From: Caballeronia sp. SL2Y3
Lineage (GTDB): Bacteria; Pseudomonadota; Gammaproteobacteria; Burkholderiales; Burkholderiaceae
Assembly (NCBI RefSeq): GCF_022879575.1
Contig: NZ_CP084260.1
Location: 1,426,001 to 1,490,000, forward strand
Reading direction: 5' to 3'
DNA: 64,000 bases
Shown: positions 35,081-43,693 of the stretch, one piece after another
How the letters are laid out: every line of letters starts with the position of its first letter
How positions within the stretch are numbered: position 1 is the stretch's first letter
Position numbers and translations under genes: made by a program
The notes under the pieces: model-generated
What the model was told of the DNA's origin: nothing
Databases searched by the model: none
What the model saw: the letters and a program-made list of their open reading frames with translations, nothing else

Positions 35081-35545
35081 TCACTGCCCCGCCGACGGAC
35101 GACGAAACCGCGTGGAGCCCGGCGGCGGCTCGTTCAGCACGGCCCAGAAAACGCCGAGATCGCTGATGGCCTCGACGAATTCCGCGAATTCCACCGGCTT
35201 CACCACATAGGCGTTCACGCCGAGTTCGTAGCTGCGCACGAGATCCTGCTCCTCGCGCGAAGACGTCAGCATGACGACCGGAATGCTCTTGAGCCCGGCG
35301 TTCGACCGCACCATGTCGAGCACTTCGAGGCCGTCGATTTTCGGCAGCTTCAGATCGAGCAGAATGACAGCCGGATTGCCCGGCGCGCGTTCCTTCCACT
35401 GGCCCTCGCACGTGAGATAGTCGATGGCTTCCTGACCGTCGCGCGCAACAATCACTTCGTTGGCGAGCTGGCTCTTGTCCAGCGCGACGAGGGTAAGCTC
35501 GAGGTCGTTCGGATTGTCTTCGACGAGCAGTATCGGTTTAAGCAT
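35081..35545 (-). CDS. Single-domain response regulator of the phytochrome operon (Rcp1-like)
   Basis: 154 aa, a lone receiver domain. The acidic pair is in LLVEDNPNDLEL, the phosphoacceptor Asp in VILLDLKLPKIDG, and the Thr and Lys in VVMLTSSREE and VVKPVEF. The extended length and sequence style match the Rcp1/CheY-like regulators that sit next to phytochromes. Its start overlaps the end of bphP by 8 bp, so the two are translationally coupled. It has no output domain and probably passes phosphate to another protein. Confidence 0.87.
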   Translation of the reverse strand: MLKPILLVEDNPNDLELTLVALDKSQLANEVIVARDGQEAIDYLTCEGQWKERAPGNPAVILLDLKLPKIDGLEVLDMVRSNAGLKSIPVVMLTSSREEQDLVRSYELGVNAYVVKPVEFAEFVEAISDLGVFWAVLNEPPPGSTRFRRPSAGQ

Positions 35546-37919
35546 GGTCTGGTCTTGATTTTGTCACTGACGTTGCAGATGCGGCCTTCGGCTTGCCGGC
35601 CTCGCGGCCCGTCACGCTGTGAAACTCGACCGGCAGCGAGAAATAGAATACCGCGCCCTCGCCCAGCCGCCCTTCGGCCCACGTGCGCCCTTCATGCCGC
35701 TCGACGATACGCCGCACGTTCGCGAGGCCGATTCCCGTGCCTTCGAACTCCTCCGCGCGATGCAGCCGCTGGAACACGCCGAAGAGCTTGCCTTCGTACT
35801 TCATGTCGAACCCGACGCCGTTATCACGCACACCGATGATGTGCTCGTCGCCGCTGCGAGTCGCGAATATCTCGATTTTCGCCGATTCCCGCGTCCGCGT
35901 ATATTTCACCGCGTTAGAGATCAGATTTCGCACGGCGAGTTGCAGGAAAGCGGCGTCGCCGGTGACGCGCGGCAGCTCGCCGATCACCCATTCGATGTGC
36001 CGTCCGACAGTTTCCGAGTCGAACTCGCGCACGACGAATCGCACCAGTTGCCCGAGGTCGACCGGCGCGGGGCGCAGCGCGGCGCGGCCCATCTGCGAGA
36101 ACGTCAGAAGATCGTCGACGAGCGTGCCCGCGAAGCGCGCCGATTCCAGCATGTTGTTGAGAAAACGGCGGCTCTTGTCGGACATGCGCTCGGCTTCCAG
36201 CTCGCGCAGCAGGTCTCCGTAACCGGCGATATGGCGCAGCGGCGCGCGCAGGTCGTGCGACACGGAATAGGAAAAGGCTTCGAGTTCCTTATTGGCGCGG
36301 GCGAGTTCCGTCGCCATTTCGGCGCGCTCTTCCGCGCGGCGCAGCACGATGTTGAGCAGCGCGCCGCGCAATTCGCTCGCGACTTCGAGTTCGGCCTGGC
36401 GCCACGACACCGAATGGCCGCGCACCGTTTCGAGCCAGGGGCTGAAGCTCGTGCGCGGCGCGCTCGCGCCGTCCTCGCCGCGAATCTTTACCGGCTCGCC
36501 GGCCCACTTGATGGTCTGCATGACCTCCGGCCGGAACCACAGCAGATAGTTCCGGAAGATCTGCGACACGGGCACGGCGAGCACGCCGCACGCCGTGTCC
36601 TGATGCGCCTGCCCCGGCGGCCACTGGCGCGCGAGCGAATCCGTCGACCAGACGCCGGACGTGTTCTCCGCGAGCCAGAGCGTGAGCGCGCGCACCGTCT
36701 CTTCGTCGGGCGTTTTGCCCATCAGCGTGATCTGGTCGTTCATCACGATGGCCGCGCCTTCGGAACGCGTAAAGCCGAGCAGATCGCGCGGCACGTCTTG
36801 CAGACCGGCGACGAAGCTCTCGTGCTCGCTCATCGCGGCGATGAGGCGGGCCATCGTGCGGCGCAATTCAGCGAGATATTCGCCCTGTTCGCGCTCCTCC
36901 TTCGCCTCGATTTGCAGCGACAGCATGTGCCCGAGATGCTCGACCGCCACGCGCGTGCTGAACGGCACGCGGCGCGCGTCGTGATCGTGACAGGAGATAA
37001 GCCCCCACAACTGCCCGCGCACGACGATCGACACCGACATCGACGCATGCGTGCCCATGTTGCGCATGTACTCCAGATGCACCGGCGAGAAGCTGCGCAG
37101 CGCGGCGAAACTGAGATCGGTCGGGCGGCCGGTGACCGGGTTGACGGCCGGGACGAGGCGCGCGGGCACGTAGTTCACGTCCGACACGAGGCGGATGCGG
37201 TTGCGCAGGTACAGGGCGCGCGCCTGAGTCGGAATGTCCGATGCCGGAAAGAACTGATGCAGGAAAGACGCATAGCGCGGGTCGCGGTCTTCGGCGAGCA
37301 CGTGGCTGCGGCCTTCCGCGTCGAAGCTGTAGAGCATCACGCGGCCGAAACCGCAGATGGCGCGGACTTCGCGCACGGCCAGTTCCGCGAGCTCCTCGAC
37401 CGTGGTGGCATCCTGCAGATCGCGGGCGAACGTGCGCACGAGCGGATACATCGACGAGAACGCCGCTTCGTCCGGCTCGGCGGTCGCTTCCATTTCGACG
37501 ATCAGCACGCCGTCGTGCCGGTGAACCGTGACATCGAGCCGCGCGGGCTTGTCGGTGGCGCCGACATAGAGCGGCGAGTCCTCCAGCTGCATCGTCGATG
37601 CGGCGCGCAAAACGCGCCGCGCGGCGTCCTCGCCGACGAGCGCATCGAGCGGCTTGCCGAGCAGCGCCTCGACGCTTTCGCCCGTCAGCGCCGCGAGGTT
37701 CTCACTTGCCTGCGCGATGCGCGGGCCGGTTTGATCGCCGGCGCCTTCGGCCAGCACCACGAGATAACCGTGAGGCTGGATGCCGCCGGGAATGTGAATC
37801 GGCTCGGCGTCGCAGTCCTTGCTCGCCACGCCCGAATCGAGCGTGAGGCGGCGCGCTTCCGCGTCCGGTGGACCCGCAACGTGGCTTGCGCTCAAAGGAT
37901 TCGCTGGGTTATTGCTCAT
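35538..37919 (-). CDS. bphP: Bacteriophytochrome sensor kinase
   Basis: 793 aa from the ATG at 37919. The biliverdin-binding cysteine is Cys36 (KDCDAEPIHIPGGIQPHG), in the PAS extension. The GAF domain holds PASDIPTQAR with its chromophore-facing Asp, and the PHY tongue has APRTSF (the PRxSF motif). The C-terminal kinase has SYSVSHDLRAPLRH with the phosphoacceptor His and HATPase boxes NLISNAVKYT, DNGVGFD and GTGIGLA. It senses red/far-red light and autophosphorylates. It is preceded by heme oxygenase with a 4-bp overlap. Confidence 0.92.
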   Translation of the reverse strand: MSNNPANPLSASHVAGPPDAEARRLTLDSGVASKDCDAEPIHIPGGIQPHGYLVVLAEGAGDQTGPRIAQASENLAALTGESVEALLGKPLDALVGEDAARRVLRAASTMQLEDSPLYVGATDKPARLDVTVHRHDGVLIVEMEATAEPDEAAFSSMYPLVRTFARDLQDATTVEELAELAVREVRAICGFGRVMLYSFDAEGRSHVLAEDRDPRYASFLHQFFPASDIPTQARALYLRNRIRLVSDVNYVPARLVPAVNPVTGRPTDLSFAALRSFSPVHLEYMRNMGTHASMSVSIVVRGQLWGLISCHDHDARRVPFSTRVAVEHLGHMLSLQIEAKEEREQGEYLAELRRTMARLIAAMSEHESFVAGLQDVPRDLLGFTRSEGAAIVMNDQITLMGKTPDEETVRALTLWLAENTSGVWSTDSLARQWPPGQAHQDTACGVLAVPVSQIFRNYLLWFRPEVMQTIKWAGEPVKIRGEDGASAPRTSFSPWLETVRGHSVSWRQAELEVASELRGALLNIVLRRAEERAEMATELARANKELEAFSYSVSHDLRAPLRHIAGYGDLLRELEAERMSDKSRRFLNNMLESARFAGTLVDDLLTFSQMGRAALRPAPVDLGQLVRFVVREFDSETVGRHIEWVIGELPRVTGDAAFLQLAVRNLISNAVKYTRTRESAKIEIFATRSGDEHIIGVRDNGVGFDMKYEGKLFGVFQRLHRAEEFEGTGIGLANVRRIVERHEGRTWAEGRLGEGAVFYFSLPVEFHSVTGREAGKPKAASATSVTKSRPDHA

Positions 37920-38533
37920 GCGGCGGCTCCCGAAATCGCTCGCGCGTCGGACGATTCGAGGCACAGCCACGCCTGCAGACTCTCGAACGTGCCGATGGCG
38001 GCGCTCACCGCGGCGTCGTATCCCGTCTCCGGCACGACCGAGACGGCGGTTTCGCGGAACGCGTTCCACATGCTGCCCGTACGCGCGCCGTAGCCGTCGA
38101 AGTAGGCGTTGCCGACGCCCGGCGCGAGGCCCAGTTGCTCGGCCACGTGCGGCGCGATAAAGCGCCCGCCGAGCGTCGAGCCTTCCATCACGTAGAGCGA
38201 GCCGAATGCGCTGCCGAGATCGGCGATCGGCGGCAAGCTCCGCGCGTTCGCGATCACGATGGACTCGGCCACTGCGACATCGCCACTGAGCGCGACGAGA
38301 TCGGCGGCGAGCAGCGACGTCTTGCGGCGTTCATCGAAGAACGCGTGCAGCGACGCAGGCAGGCATGCGCCGACCGCGTCTTCCCACGGGGCCACGTAGC
38401 CGTATAGACGTTCGAGCAGCGCGATGTAATCGTCGCGCTGCAAGCCGTCCCGCATGAGATCGAGCGCATGCTCCAGACGGGAATGACACGCAGCGGTTTC
38501 TTGCTTCAGGCGGGACAGAAGGTCGTGTCGCAT
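37916..38533 (-). CDS. bphO: Biliverdin-producing heme oxygenase
   Basis: 205 aa from Met at 38533. The proximal heme ligand is probably the His in ETAACHSRLEHAL, and the distal-helix region is FGSLYVMEGSTLGGRFIAPHV. It cleaves heme to biliverdin IX-alpha, the chromophore of BphP. The stop codon overlaps the bphP start (ATGA), which secures joint expression. A longer frame from 38578 adds 15 residues without support. Confidence 0.88.
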   Translation of the reverse strand: MRHDLLSRLKQETAACHSRLEHALDLMRDGLQRDDYIALLERLYGYVAPWEDAVGACLPASLHAFFDERRKTSLLAADLVALSGDVAVAESIVIANARSLPPIADLGSAFGSLYVMEGSTLGGRFIAPHVAEQLGLAPGVGNAYFDGYGARTGSMWNAFRETAVSVVPETGYDAAVSAAIGTFESLQAWLCLESSDARAISGAAA

Positions 38534-38742
38534 GTTCGGTTGTAAGGCTTGTTGCGCCGGATATGCGGCAAAAGGCAAGCTGGCTGGAACGTCTTACCGG
38601 CCGGAGGACCGTTGCGCGTGGCGTCCGGTAAAAACAGGCTGTGTTACCCGTTTTTTTTGAGACAGACGATCATTCTACGCAGGCGCCCCTTCGATGTCAT
38701 GGACATCGGCGCTTGGGGCGGCACATCGGCCCGGTCTGCGCG

Positions 38743-38979
38743 TCATGGTTCGCTGCTTCTTCGGTCCGTATCGACGAGACCGCGTTCGATGTCCTCATGC
38801 GCCTGCTTGCCTACATTGCGCGGCGTTTCCTCATCTTGCGACTGCACGCTCTGATCCGACTCGTGAGGCAGCGGGGGCTTCGCGCGGTCGTCGCTGGTTG
38901 CGTTGGCCTCGTCGTCCCGAGGCGCTTCGGGCGTGCTTCTGGGTTCGTCCTTTTCGGGTTCGTCCTTCGCCTGCTTCAT
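38743..38979 (-). CDS. Small acidic hydrophilic protein, unknown function
   Basis: 78 aa, rich in Glu, Asp, Pro and Arg, with no signal peptide or hydrophobic core, so probably disordered. The C-terminal half, SDQSVQSQDEETPRNVGKQAHEDIERGLVDTDRR in segments, looks like a conserved motif of small Burkholderiaceae proteins that I recall but cannot name. It lies between the phytochrome operon and ligD, 43 bp upstream of nothing obvious; its downstream neighbour on this strand is bphO. Confidence 0.6.
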   Translation of the reverse strand: MKQAKDEPEKDEPRSTPEAPRDDEANATSDDRAKPPLPHESDQSVQSQDEETPRNVGKQAHEDIERGLVDTDRRSSEP

Positions 38980-39022
38980 GATGCGCTCCGCTTGCGCTAC
39001 GTTTGCGCTCCGATGTCGTGAA

Positions 39023-41797
39023 TCACCCGCGCGAGCCGTCGATGCCCAGACGTTTTTTCATCTGCGCCGTGAGCCGCTGGCGCGCCTTGGCATAGCCTTC
39101 CCATGGATCGGCCGTGAGCGCGTCCATCCGCTCGCGCGCATTGCCGATGTTCCACTGGTCGCCGCGCGTGGTGTCGTCGAGTTCGTCCCAACTGATCGGC
39201 ATCGACGCGCCCATGCCCGGCCGCGCCCGCAGCGAGAATGCGCAGACCGTGCTCGAGCCGCGATTGTTGCGCAGGTAATCGACGAAGATCTTATCCTGCC
39301 GATTCTGCATGCCCATTTTCGCCGAAAAGAATTTCGGCAGCGTCTTGGCCATGAACTGCGCGACGGCCTGCGAGAAGCCCTTCATCTCGTCCCATCCTGC
39401 CTGCTTGGCGAGCGGCACGACCACATGCAGCCCCTTGCCGCCGCTCGTCTTGCAGAACGACGTGAGCCCGAGTTCTTCCAGCAGGCTGCGGGTCAGCTTG
39501 GCCGCTTCCACCATGCGATCCCAGCCGACGCCCTCGCCCGGATCGAGATCGAACACCATGCGATCCGGCTTTTCGATATTCGACGCCACCGAGTTCCACG
39601 TATGCAGTTCGATGGTGCCCATCTGCGCGGTGCCGACGAGCGCCTGCGCCGATTCGACTGTCAGAAGCGGCGGATGCCCGGGATCGACGTCCGGATGCTG
39701 CGTGATGTGCGGAATCGCGAGCCGCGCGCTGTGCTTCTGAAAGAACAGTTCGCCGCCGATATCGTCGGGCGCGCGCACGAGCGACACCGGCCGGTCCTGC
39801 AAGTGCGGCAGCATCCATTCGGCAATCGACGCGTAGTATTCGACGACATCGATCTTTCTCAGGCCCGTCGACTTGTCGATCACGCGGTCCGGATGGCTGA
39901 TCTTCACGCCTTCGATTTCGGTCGCGTTCGCGCGGGACTTCGAGGCCGTTGTGGCCGTTGTTTTGGCCGCTGTTTTTTTTGCGGTCTTCGCCGCCGTCTT
40001 TCGCGCTTTGGGCGTCACTGTCTTCTCTTCCTCGGCATCGACCTTTTCGGCCGATGTCGGCTCTTCCTTCACGATCTGCCGCGCCGGTTTATCGTCGCGC
40101 AGACTGACGAACGATGCTTGTCGCACGATGCGCTCCTTGGTCCATTCCGCGAAATTGCACTCGGCCACGAGTTCGGGCTTCACCCAATGCACCGGCGTGC
40201 GGCTGCGTTCCTGCGGCTCTTTCTCGAACGGCATGCGATCGGTCGCGCGCTTGTCGAGCTCCTTCTTGACCGCAACGAGCATCGCGTGATCGAAGCCGGT
40301 GCCCACGCGCCCCGCGTATTGCAGCTTGCCCTTCGCGTCGTACACGCCGAGCAGGAGCGCGCCGAACTTTCCGCGGCTGCCGGACGGCTCCGAGTAACCC
40401 GCGACGACGAACTCCTGTCGGCGCCGGCACTTGAGCTTGATCCACGAGTTGCTGCGCCCGGACACATACGTCGAGTCGATCCGCTTGCCGATGATCCCTT
40501 CGAGCGCCATGTCGCATGCGCTCTTGAGCAGGTCGTCGGCGCTGAAGGCGAAGTCTTCGGAATAGCGCAAGGCCGGGTCGTCGACCGGTTCGACGATCGC
40601 TTTCAAGAGCGCGCGGCGCTGCACGAGCGGCACATTGCGCAGGTCGTAGCCGTTCAGAAACGCGAGGTCGAAGAAGTACACGACGATGCCCTGCGGACGC
40701 CCGACATCGAACGCGTTTTGCAGCGCCTGAAAGTCCGGCAAGCCGCGGTCGTCGAGCACGACCGCTTCGCCGTCGAGCCAGCCGCTCTCGATATCGAGCT
40801 TCTCCAGCGCCTTCACCTGCTTCGGGAACTTGGCCGTCCAGTCGTTGCCGTTGCGCGTGAAGATGCGGATATCGCTCTTGCCCTTCGTTCGCTCGATGCG
40901 CGCGAGCACGCGATAACCGTCGAACTTGATCTCGTAGGACCAGTCGTCGCTGGGCGGCGCGGCATCGACGAGCGTGGCGAGTTGCGGCTTCAGAAGCGCG
41001 GGGAGCTTGGCTTTCTCGGCGCCTTCGATAGCCGGATCGTGCGACAGCGCCCGCAGCGATTCGCTATTGCGCGTCGCGACGATATCCGGATGCGCATGCC
41101 CGCTCGATGCGTCGCTCGGCGGGCGCGGCACCGTTCTGCGCGCCGCCGGCTTCGCCTTGCGCTCGTTGCGCTCGCGCAGTTCGCCGTTTTCGAGCCGCGC
41201 GCCGAGCGAGTCGGAAAGCACGCTGCCGGGTTTCTTCAGGAGTACGTCGTATTCGGATTCGGGCCGCGCTTCCTCGTCGCGTTCCTTGATGAGGAACCAC
41301 TGTTCCTTGTCGCCGCTGCCGCGCATGTGACTGCGCACGAGCGTCCAGCCGCCGTGCAGCTTTTCGCCGTCGAGCGTGAACTTGAGCTTGCCCTTTTCGT
41401 ACTCGCGGGCGGCGTCTTCGGCGGTGCCGGTCTGCGGCGCCCACGTCCCGCGATCCCATACGATGACGCTGCCCGCGCCGTAATTGCCCTCGGGAATGTC
41501 GCCTTCGAACGAGCCGTAGTCGATCGGGTGATCTTCGACATGCACCGCCAGGCGCTTCACCGACGGATCGAGGCTCGGCCCTTTGGGCACCGCCCACGAC
41601 TTCAGCGTGCCGTCGAGTTCCAGCCGGAAGTCGTAGTGCAGCCGCCGCGCGTCGTGTTCCTGAATCACGAAAGAAAGCGCCTGCGCGGGCGCCTTCTTGC
41701 GGCGCGCCGTTTTGCGCGCGACGGCCTTTTCGCCCGAAGGCTCGGGCGTTTCATTGAAACGCCGCATCCGCTGATAGGTTTCGAGCTTGCCCGTCAT
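39023..41797 (-). CDS. ligD: Multifunctional DNA ligase LigD (phosphoesterase-ligase-polymerase)
   Basis: 924 aa. The N-terminal 3'-phosphoesterase domain (about residues 40-190) has FVIQEHDARRLHYDFRLELDG and VEDHPIDYGSFEGDIPEGNYG. The ATP-dependent ligase domain (about 255-560) has the nucleotidyl lysine in YEIKFDGYR, followed by GWLDGEAVV and DMALEGIIGKR. The C-terminal primase/polymerase domain (about 640-920) has HPDRVID and FDLDPGEGV with metal-binding Asp residues. A Lys/Ala/Thr-rich histone-like linker joins the last two. It processes and seals breaks bound by Ku, whose gene lies 75 bp upstream on the same strand. Confidence 0.93.
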   Translation of the reverse strand: MTGKLETYQRMRRFNETPEPSGEKAVARKTARRKKAPAQALSFVIQEHDARRLHYDFRLELDGTLKSWAVPKGPSLDPSVKRLAVHVEDHPIDYGSFEGDIPEGNYGAGSVIVWDRGTWAPQTGTAEDAAREYEKGKLKFTLDGEKLHGGWTLVRSHMRGSGDKEQWFLIKERDEEARPESEYDVLLKKPGSVLSDSLGARLENGELRERNERKAKPAARRTVPRPPSDASSGHAHPDIVATRNSESLRALSHDPAIEGAEKAKLPALLKPQLATLVDAAPPSDDWSYEIKFDGYRVLARIERTKGKSDIRIFTRNGNDWTAKFPKQVKALEKLDIESGWLDGEAVVLDDRGLPDFQALQNAFDVGRPQGIVVYFFDLAFLNGYDLRNVPLVQRRALLKAIVEPVDDPALRYSEDFAFSADDLLKSACDMALEGIIGKRIDSTYVSGRSNSWIKLKCRRRQEFVVAGYSEPSGSRGKFGALLLGVYDAKGKLQYAGRVGTGFDHAMLVAVKKELDKRATDRMPFEKEPQERSRTPVHWVKPELVAECNFAEWTKERIVRQASFVSLRDDKPARQIVKEEPTSAEKVDAEEEKTVTPKARKTAAKTAKKTAAKTTATTASKSRANATEIEGVKISHPDRVIDKSTGLRKIDVVEYYASIAEWMLPHLQDRPVSLVRAPDDIGGELFFQKHSARLAIPHITQHPDVDPGHPPLLTVESAQALVGTAQMGTIELHTWNSVASNIEKPDRMVFDLDPGEGVGWDRMVEAAKLTRSLLEELGLTSFCKTSGGKGLHVVVPLAKQAGWDEMKGFSQAVAQFMAKTLPKFFSAKMGMQNRQDKIFVDYLRNNRGSSTVCAFSLRARPGMGASMPISWDELDDTTRGDQWNIGNARERMDALTADPWEGYAKARQRLTAQMKKRLGIDGSRG

Positions 41798-41836
41798 CGT
41801 CGTGGAGTCCTTCTTCGTGTCGTCCGATGGGCGCCT

Positions 41837-41881
41837 GATCGCCCCCTGCGCCCCCTACGCCCTCTACGCTCCCTACGCCCT
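41837..41881. repeat. 9-bp tandem repeat containing the ku stop codon
   Basis: Four full units at 41846-41881 (CTGCGCCCC, CTACGCCCT, CTACGCTCC, CTACGCCCT) plus a decayed one at 41837-41845. On the minus strand the first copy is the gene's last two codons and stop (AGG GCG TAG); the next two copies repeat a G/A-rich codon, GCG and TAG in the same frame, giving three in-frame stops in a row. Confidence 0.88.
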
Positions 41882-42790
41882 CTTGCGACGCGCCGTCTTG
41901 CGCGCCGGGCGCGCGGGTTCCTCGGCGGCTTCCTTGCCTGCGTCGTCGCCGCCGTCGTCGGCATTGCGGGAACTGCCGCCGCGCTTCGGCGCGCCGCCTT
42001 TCTTCAGGCTGCGCTTGAGCAGTTCGGACAGGTCGAGGATGTCCGCGCTCGCCTTCTCCTCGCCGCCTTCCTCGAACTTCATCACTTCGGCGACCTTGCC
42101 TTCCTTCACCTTCTTCTCGACGAGCGCCATGATGTCGTCGCGGAAGGTGTCGTGATACTTGGTCGGGTCCCACGAGTCGCTCATGTCGTCGATCAGACGC
42201 TTGGCCATGTCCAGTTCCTTCGTCGTGACGCCGGCCTTCTTGGTGTCATCGTCCGGAAACGTGAACTGGCTGAAGTCGCGCACTTCGTCGCCCCAGCGCA
42301 GCGTATTGAGCGCGAGCGCGGGGCCGACCGGGATCAGCGCGGCGAGATGCTGCTTGTTATGCAGCACGACGCTCGCGATGCCGACCTTGCCGGTATCCTT
42401 CAACGCGTCGCGCAGGAGCGCATAGACCTTTTCGCCCTTGCGGTCGGGCGTGAGGTAGTACGGCGTGTCGAGCGAGAGGAACGAGATCTCGGGGGCATCG
42501 ACGAACGAGAGGATATCGACCGTCTGCGTCGATTCGGGATTGGCCGCGCGGATTTCGGCATCGGTCATCACGACGTACTTGCCCTTCTCGTACTCGAAGC
42601 CTCGCACGATGTTGTCGCGCGTGACGTCCTTGCCTGTGTTCTTGTTGATCTGCTTGTAGCCGATGGGGTCCATCGACCGTTTGTCGAGCAGATTGAAGCC
42701 GACCTTCTCCGACTGCGTGGCCGGATAGAGTTGCACAGGCACGTGGACCAGCCCGAAGCTGATCGCGCCTTTCCAGATCATGTGCGGCAT
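41873..42790 (-). CDS. ku: Ku protein, non-homologous end joining
   Basis: 305 aa (Met4 at 42781, MIWKGAISFGLV, is the likelier start of the fold). The sequence IWKGAISFGLVHVPVQLYPAT and the VVMTDAEI ... VDILSFVDAPEI segments define the bacterial Ku barrel, which forms a homodimeric ring on DNA ends. The C-terminal ~40 residues are a Lys/Arg/Asp-rich tail that in other Ku proteins helps DNA binding and LigD recruitment. ligD lies directly downstream. Confidence 0.93.
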   Translation of the reverse strand: MPHMIWKGAISFGLVHVPVQLYPATQSEKVGFNLLDKRSMDPIGYKQINKNTGKDVTRDNIVRGFEYEKGKYVVMTDAEIRAANPESTQTVDILSFVDAPEISFLSLDTPYYLTPDRKGEKVYALLRDALKDTGKVGIASVVLHNKQHLAALIPVGPALALNTLRWGDEVRDFSQFTFPDDDTKKAGVTTKELDMAKRLIDDMSDSWDPTKYHDTFRDDIMALVEKKVKEGKVAEVMKFEEGGEEKASADILDLSELLKRSLKKGGAPKRGGSSRNADDGGDDAGKEAAEEPARPARKTARRKRA

Positions 42791-42990
42791 CGCGATTACC
42801 TCGCTGTCGGAACGGTCGATGCGTTGGCGGTTGGCATGTCGGCGGCGCGTTTCGGGCGCGACGCCATGCGCATCGGTTCTGGTAGCAGGAAGGATGCCAA
42901 CGTCGTCGACCGCCTGTTGCTGGCGTAGGCCGGCGATAAAGACCGTTAGTTGCGAGACGAACTACCGCGTTAAGACGCGGCGCGAGCGAC

Positions 42991-43545
42991 TTACTTCCGG
43001 CTCGCCGTGATGGTCAGTTGAGTGCCGTCATCGAGCGTGACGGTCTTCTTCGATCCGGTCGACGTCGGCATGCTGAAACGCACGATCTGGCTGACGCGTG
43101 AATCGACGGGACACTGCAATGCCTTGCCTCCGACCGTGACCTTGCTCGTGCCCTTCGGCGCATAGCCCCGAAAGCTCAGTTGCACGTTGGCCGAACCGTT
43201 GTCCGCGACGACGGGCGCAAAGCGGATCTGCACCTGGCGCACCGCTGCGCCGTCGGCGCCGCGCGGGATCGACGAAAGCTGCGGGCAAGCGTCCGGCACC
43301 GCCTGCGCGCCCTTGGGGGCGGCCGCCTGCCAGGTGAAGTCGTCGCTCTGGCCGGAGCGGATCGTGCGCGTCTCCTGTTCGTTGCCGAAGGTCTTCGACG
43401 TCATCTTGACCGTGTATTTGATCGGCCCGTCGTTCGGCGCTTCGGACAAGACGCGAATGCCGGGCGTGGCGTGCGCGGCCGCGAGCACGCCGCCAGCGAC
43501 CACGGCGGCGAAGGCGCCGCGCACTGCGTTTGAGAGTCGATTCAT
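42991..43545 (-). CDS. Exported protein of unknown function
   Basis: 184 aa from Met at 43545 (MNRLSNAVRGAFAAVVAGGVLAAAHATPG), a clear signal peptide with cleavage expected near AHA-TP. The mature part is beta-rich with two Cys residues (PDACPQLSS and KALQCPVDS) that could form a disulfide. The sequence ends TVTLDDGTQLTITASRK. I recognise no family. It lies alone between ku and the alcohol dehydrogenase-like gene. Confidence 0.65.
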   Translation of the reverse strand: MNRLSNAVRGAFAAVVAGGVLAAAHATPGIRVLSEAPNDGPIKYTVKMTSKTFGNEQETRTIRSGQSDDFTWQAAAPKGAQAVPDACPQLSSIPRGADGAAVRQVQIRFAPVVADNGSANVQLSFRGYAPKGTSKVTVGGKALQCPVDSRVSQIVRFSMPTSTGSKKTVTLDDGTQLTITASRK

Positions 43546-43631
43546 CCGGCATCTCCTGAATAAGCGCGAGAGCAATCCGGCGCGGCGAGCGCCGGATCGG
43601 CTTAAGGCGGAGTCAGTCTAGCGCCGAGGAT

Positions 43632-43666
43632 GCGCGGGCTTCGTCGGGGAAAACCCGAGCCCGCGC
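43632..43666 (-). terminator. Long hairpin after the ADH-like gene
   Basis: GCGCGGGCT (43632-43640) pairs with AGCCCGCGC (43658-43666), and inside it CGGG pairs with CCCG around a GAAAA loop. It lies 28 bp beyond the stop of the ADH-like gene. No T run follows on the minus strand, so it may be a partial terminator or an mRNA stabiliser. Confidence 0.5.
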
Positions 43667-43693
43667 ACGCCGGAAAGAATGCGCCGAAGCGTT

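Noticed and set aside
38903..42928. A 1341-residue open frame on the plus strand
   Set aside because: It is antisense to ligD and ku, is rich in Arg/His/Leu without any recognisable domain, and reflects the high GC content at third codon positions.
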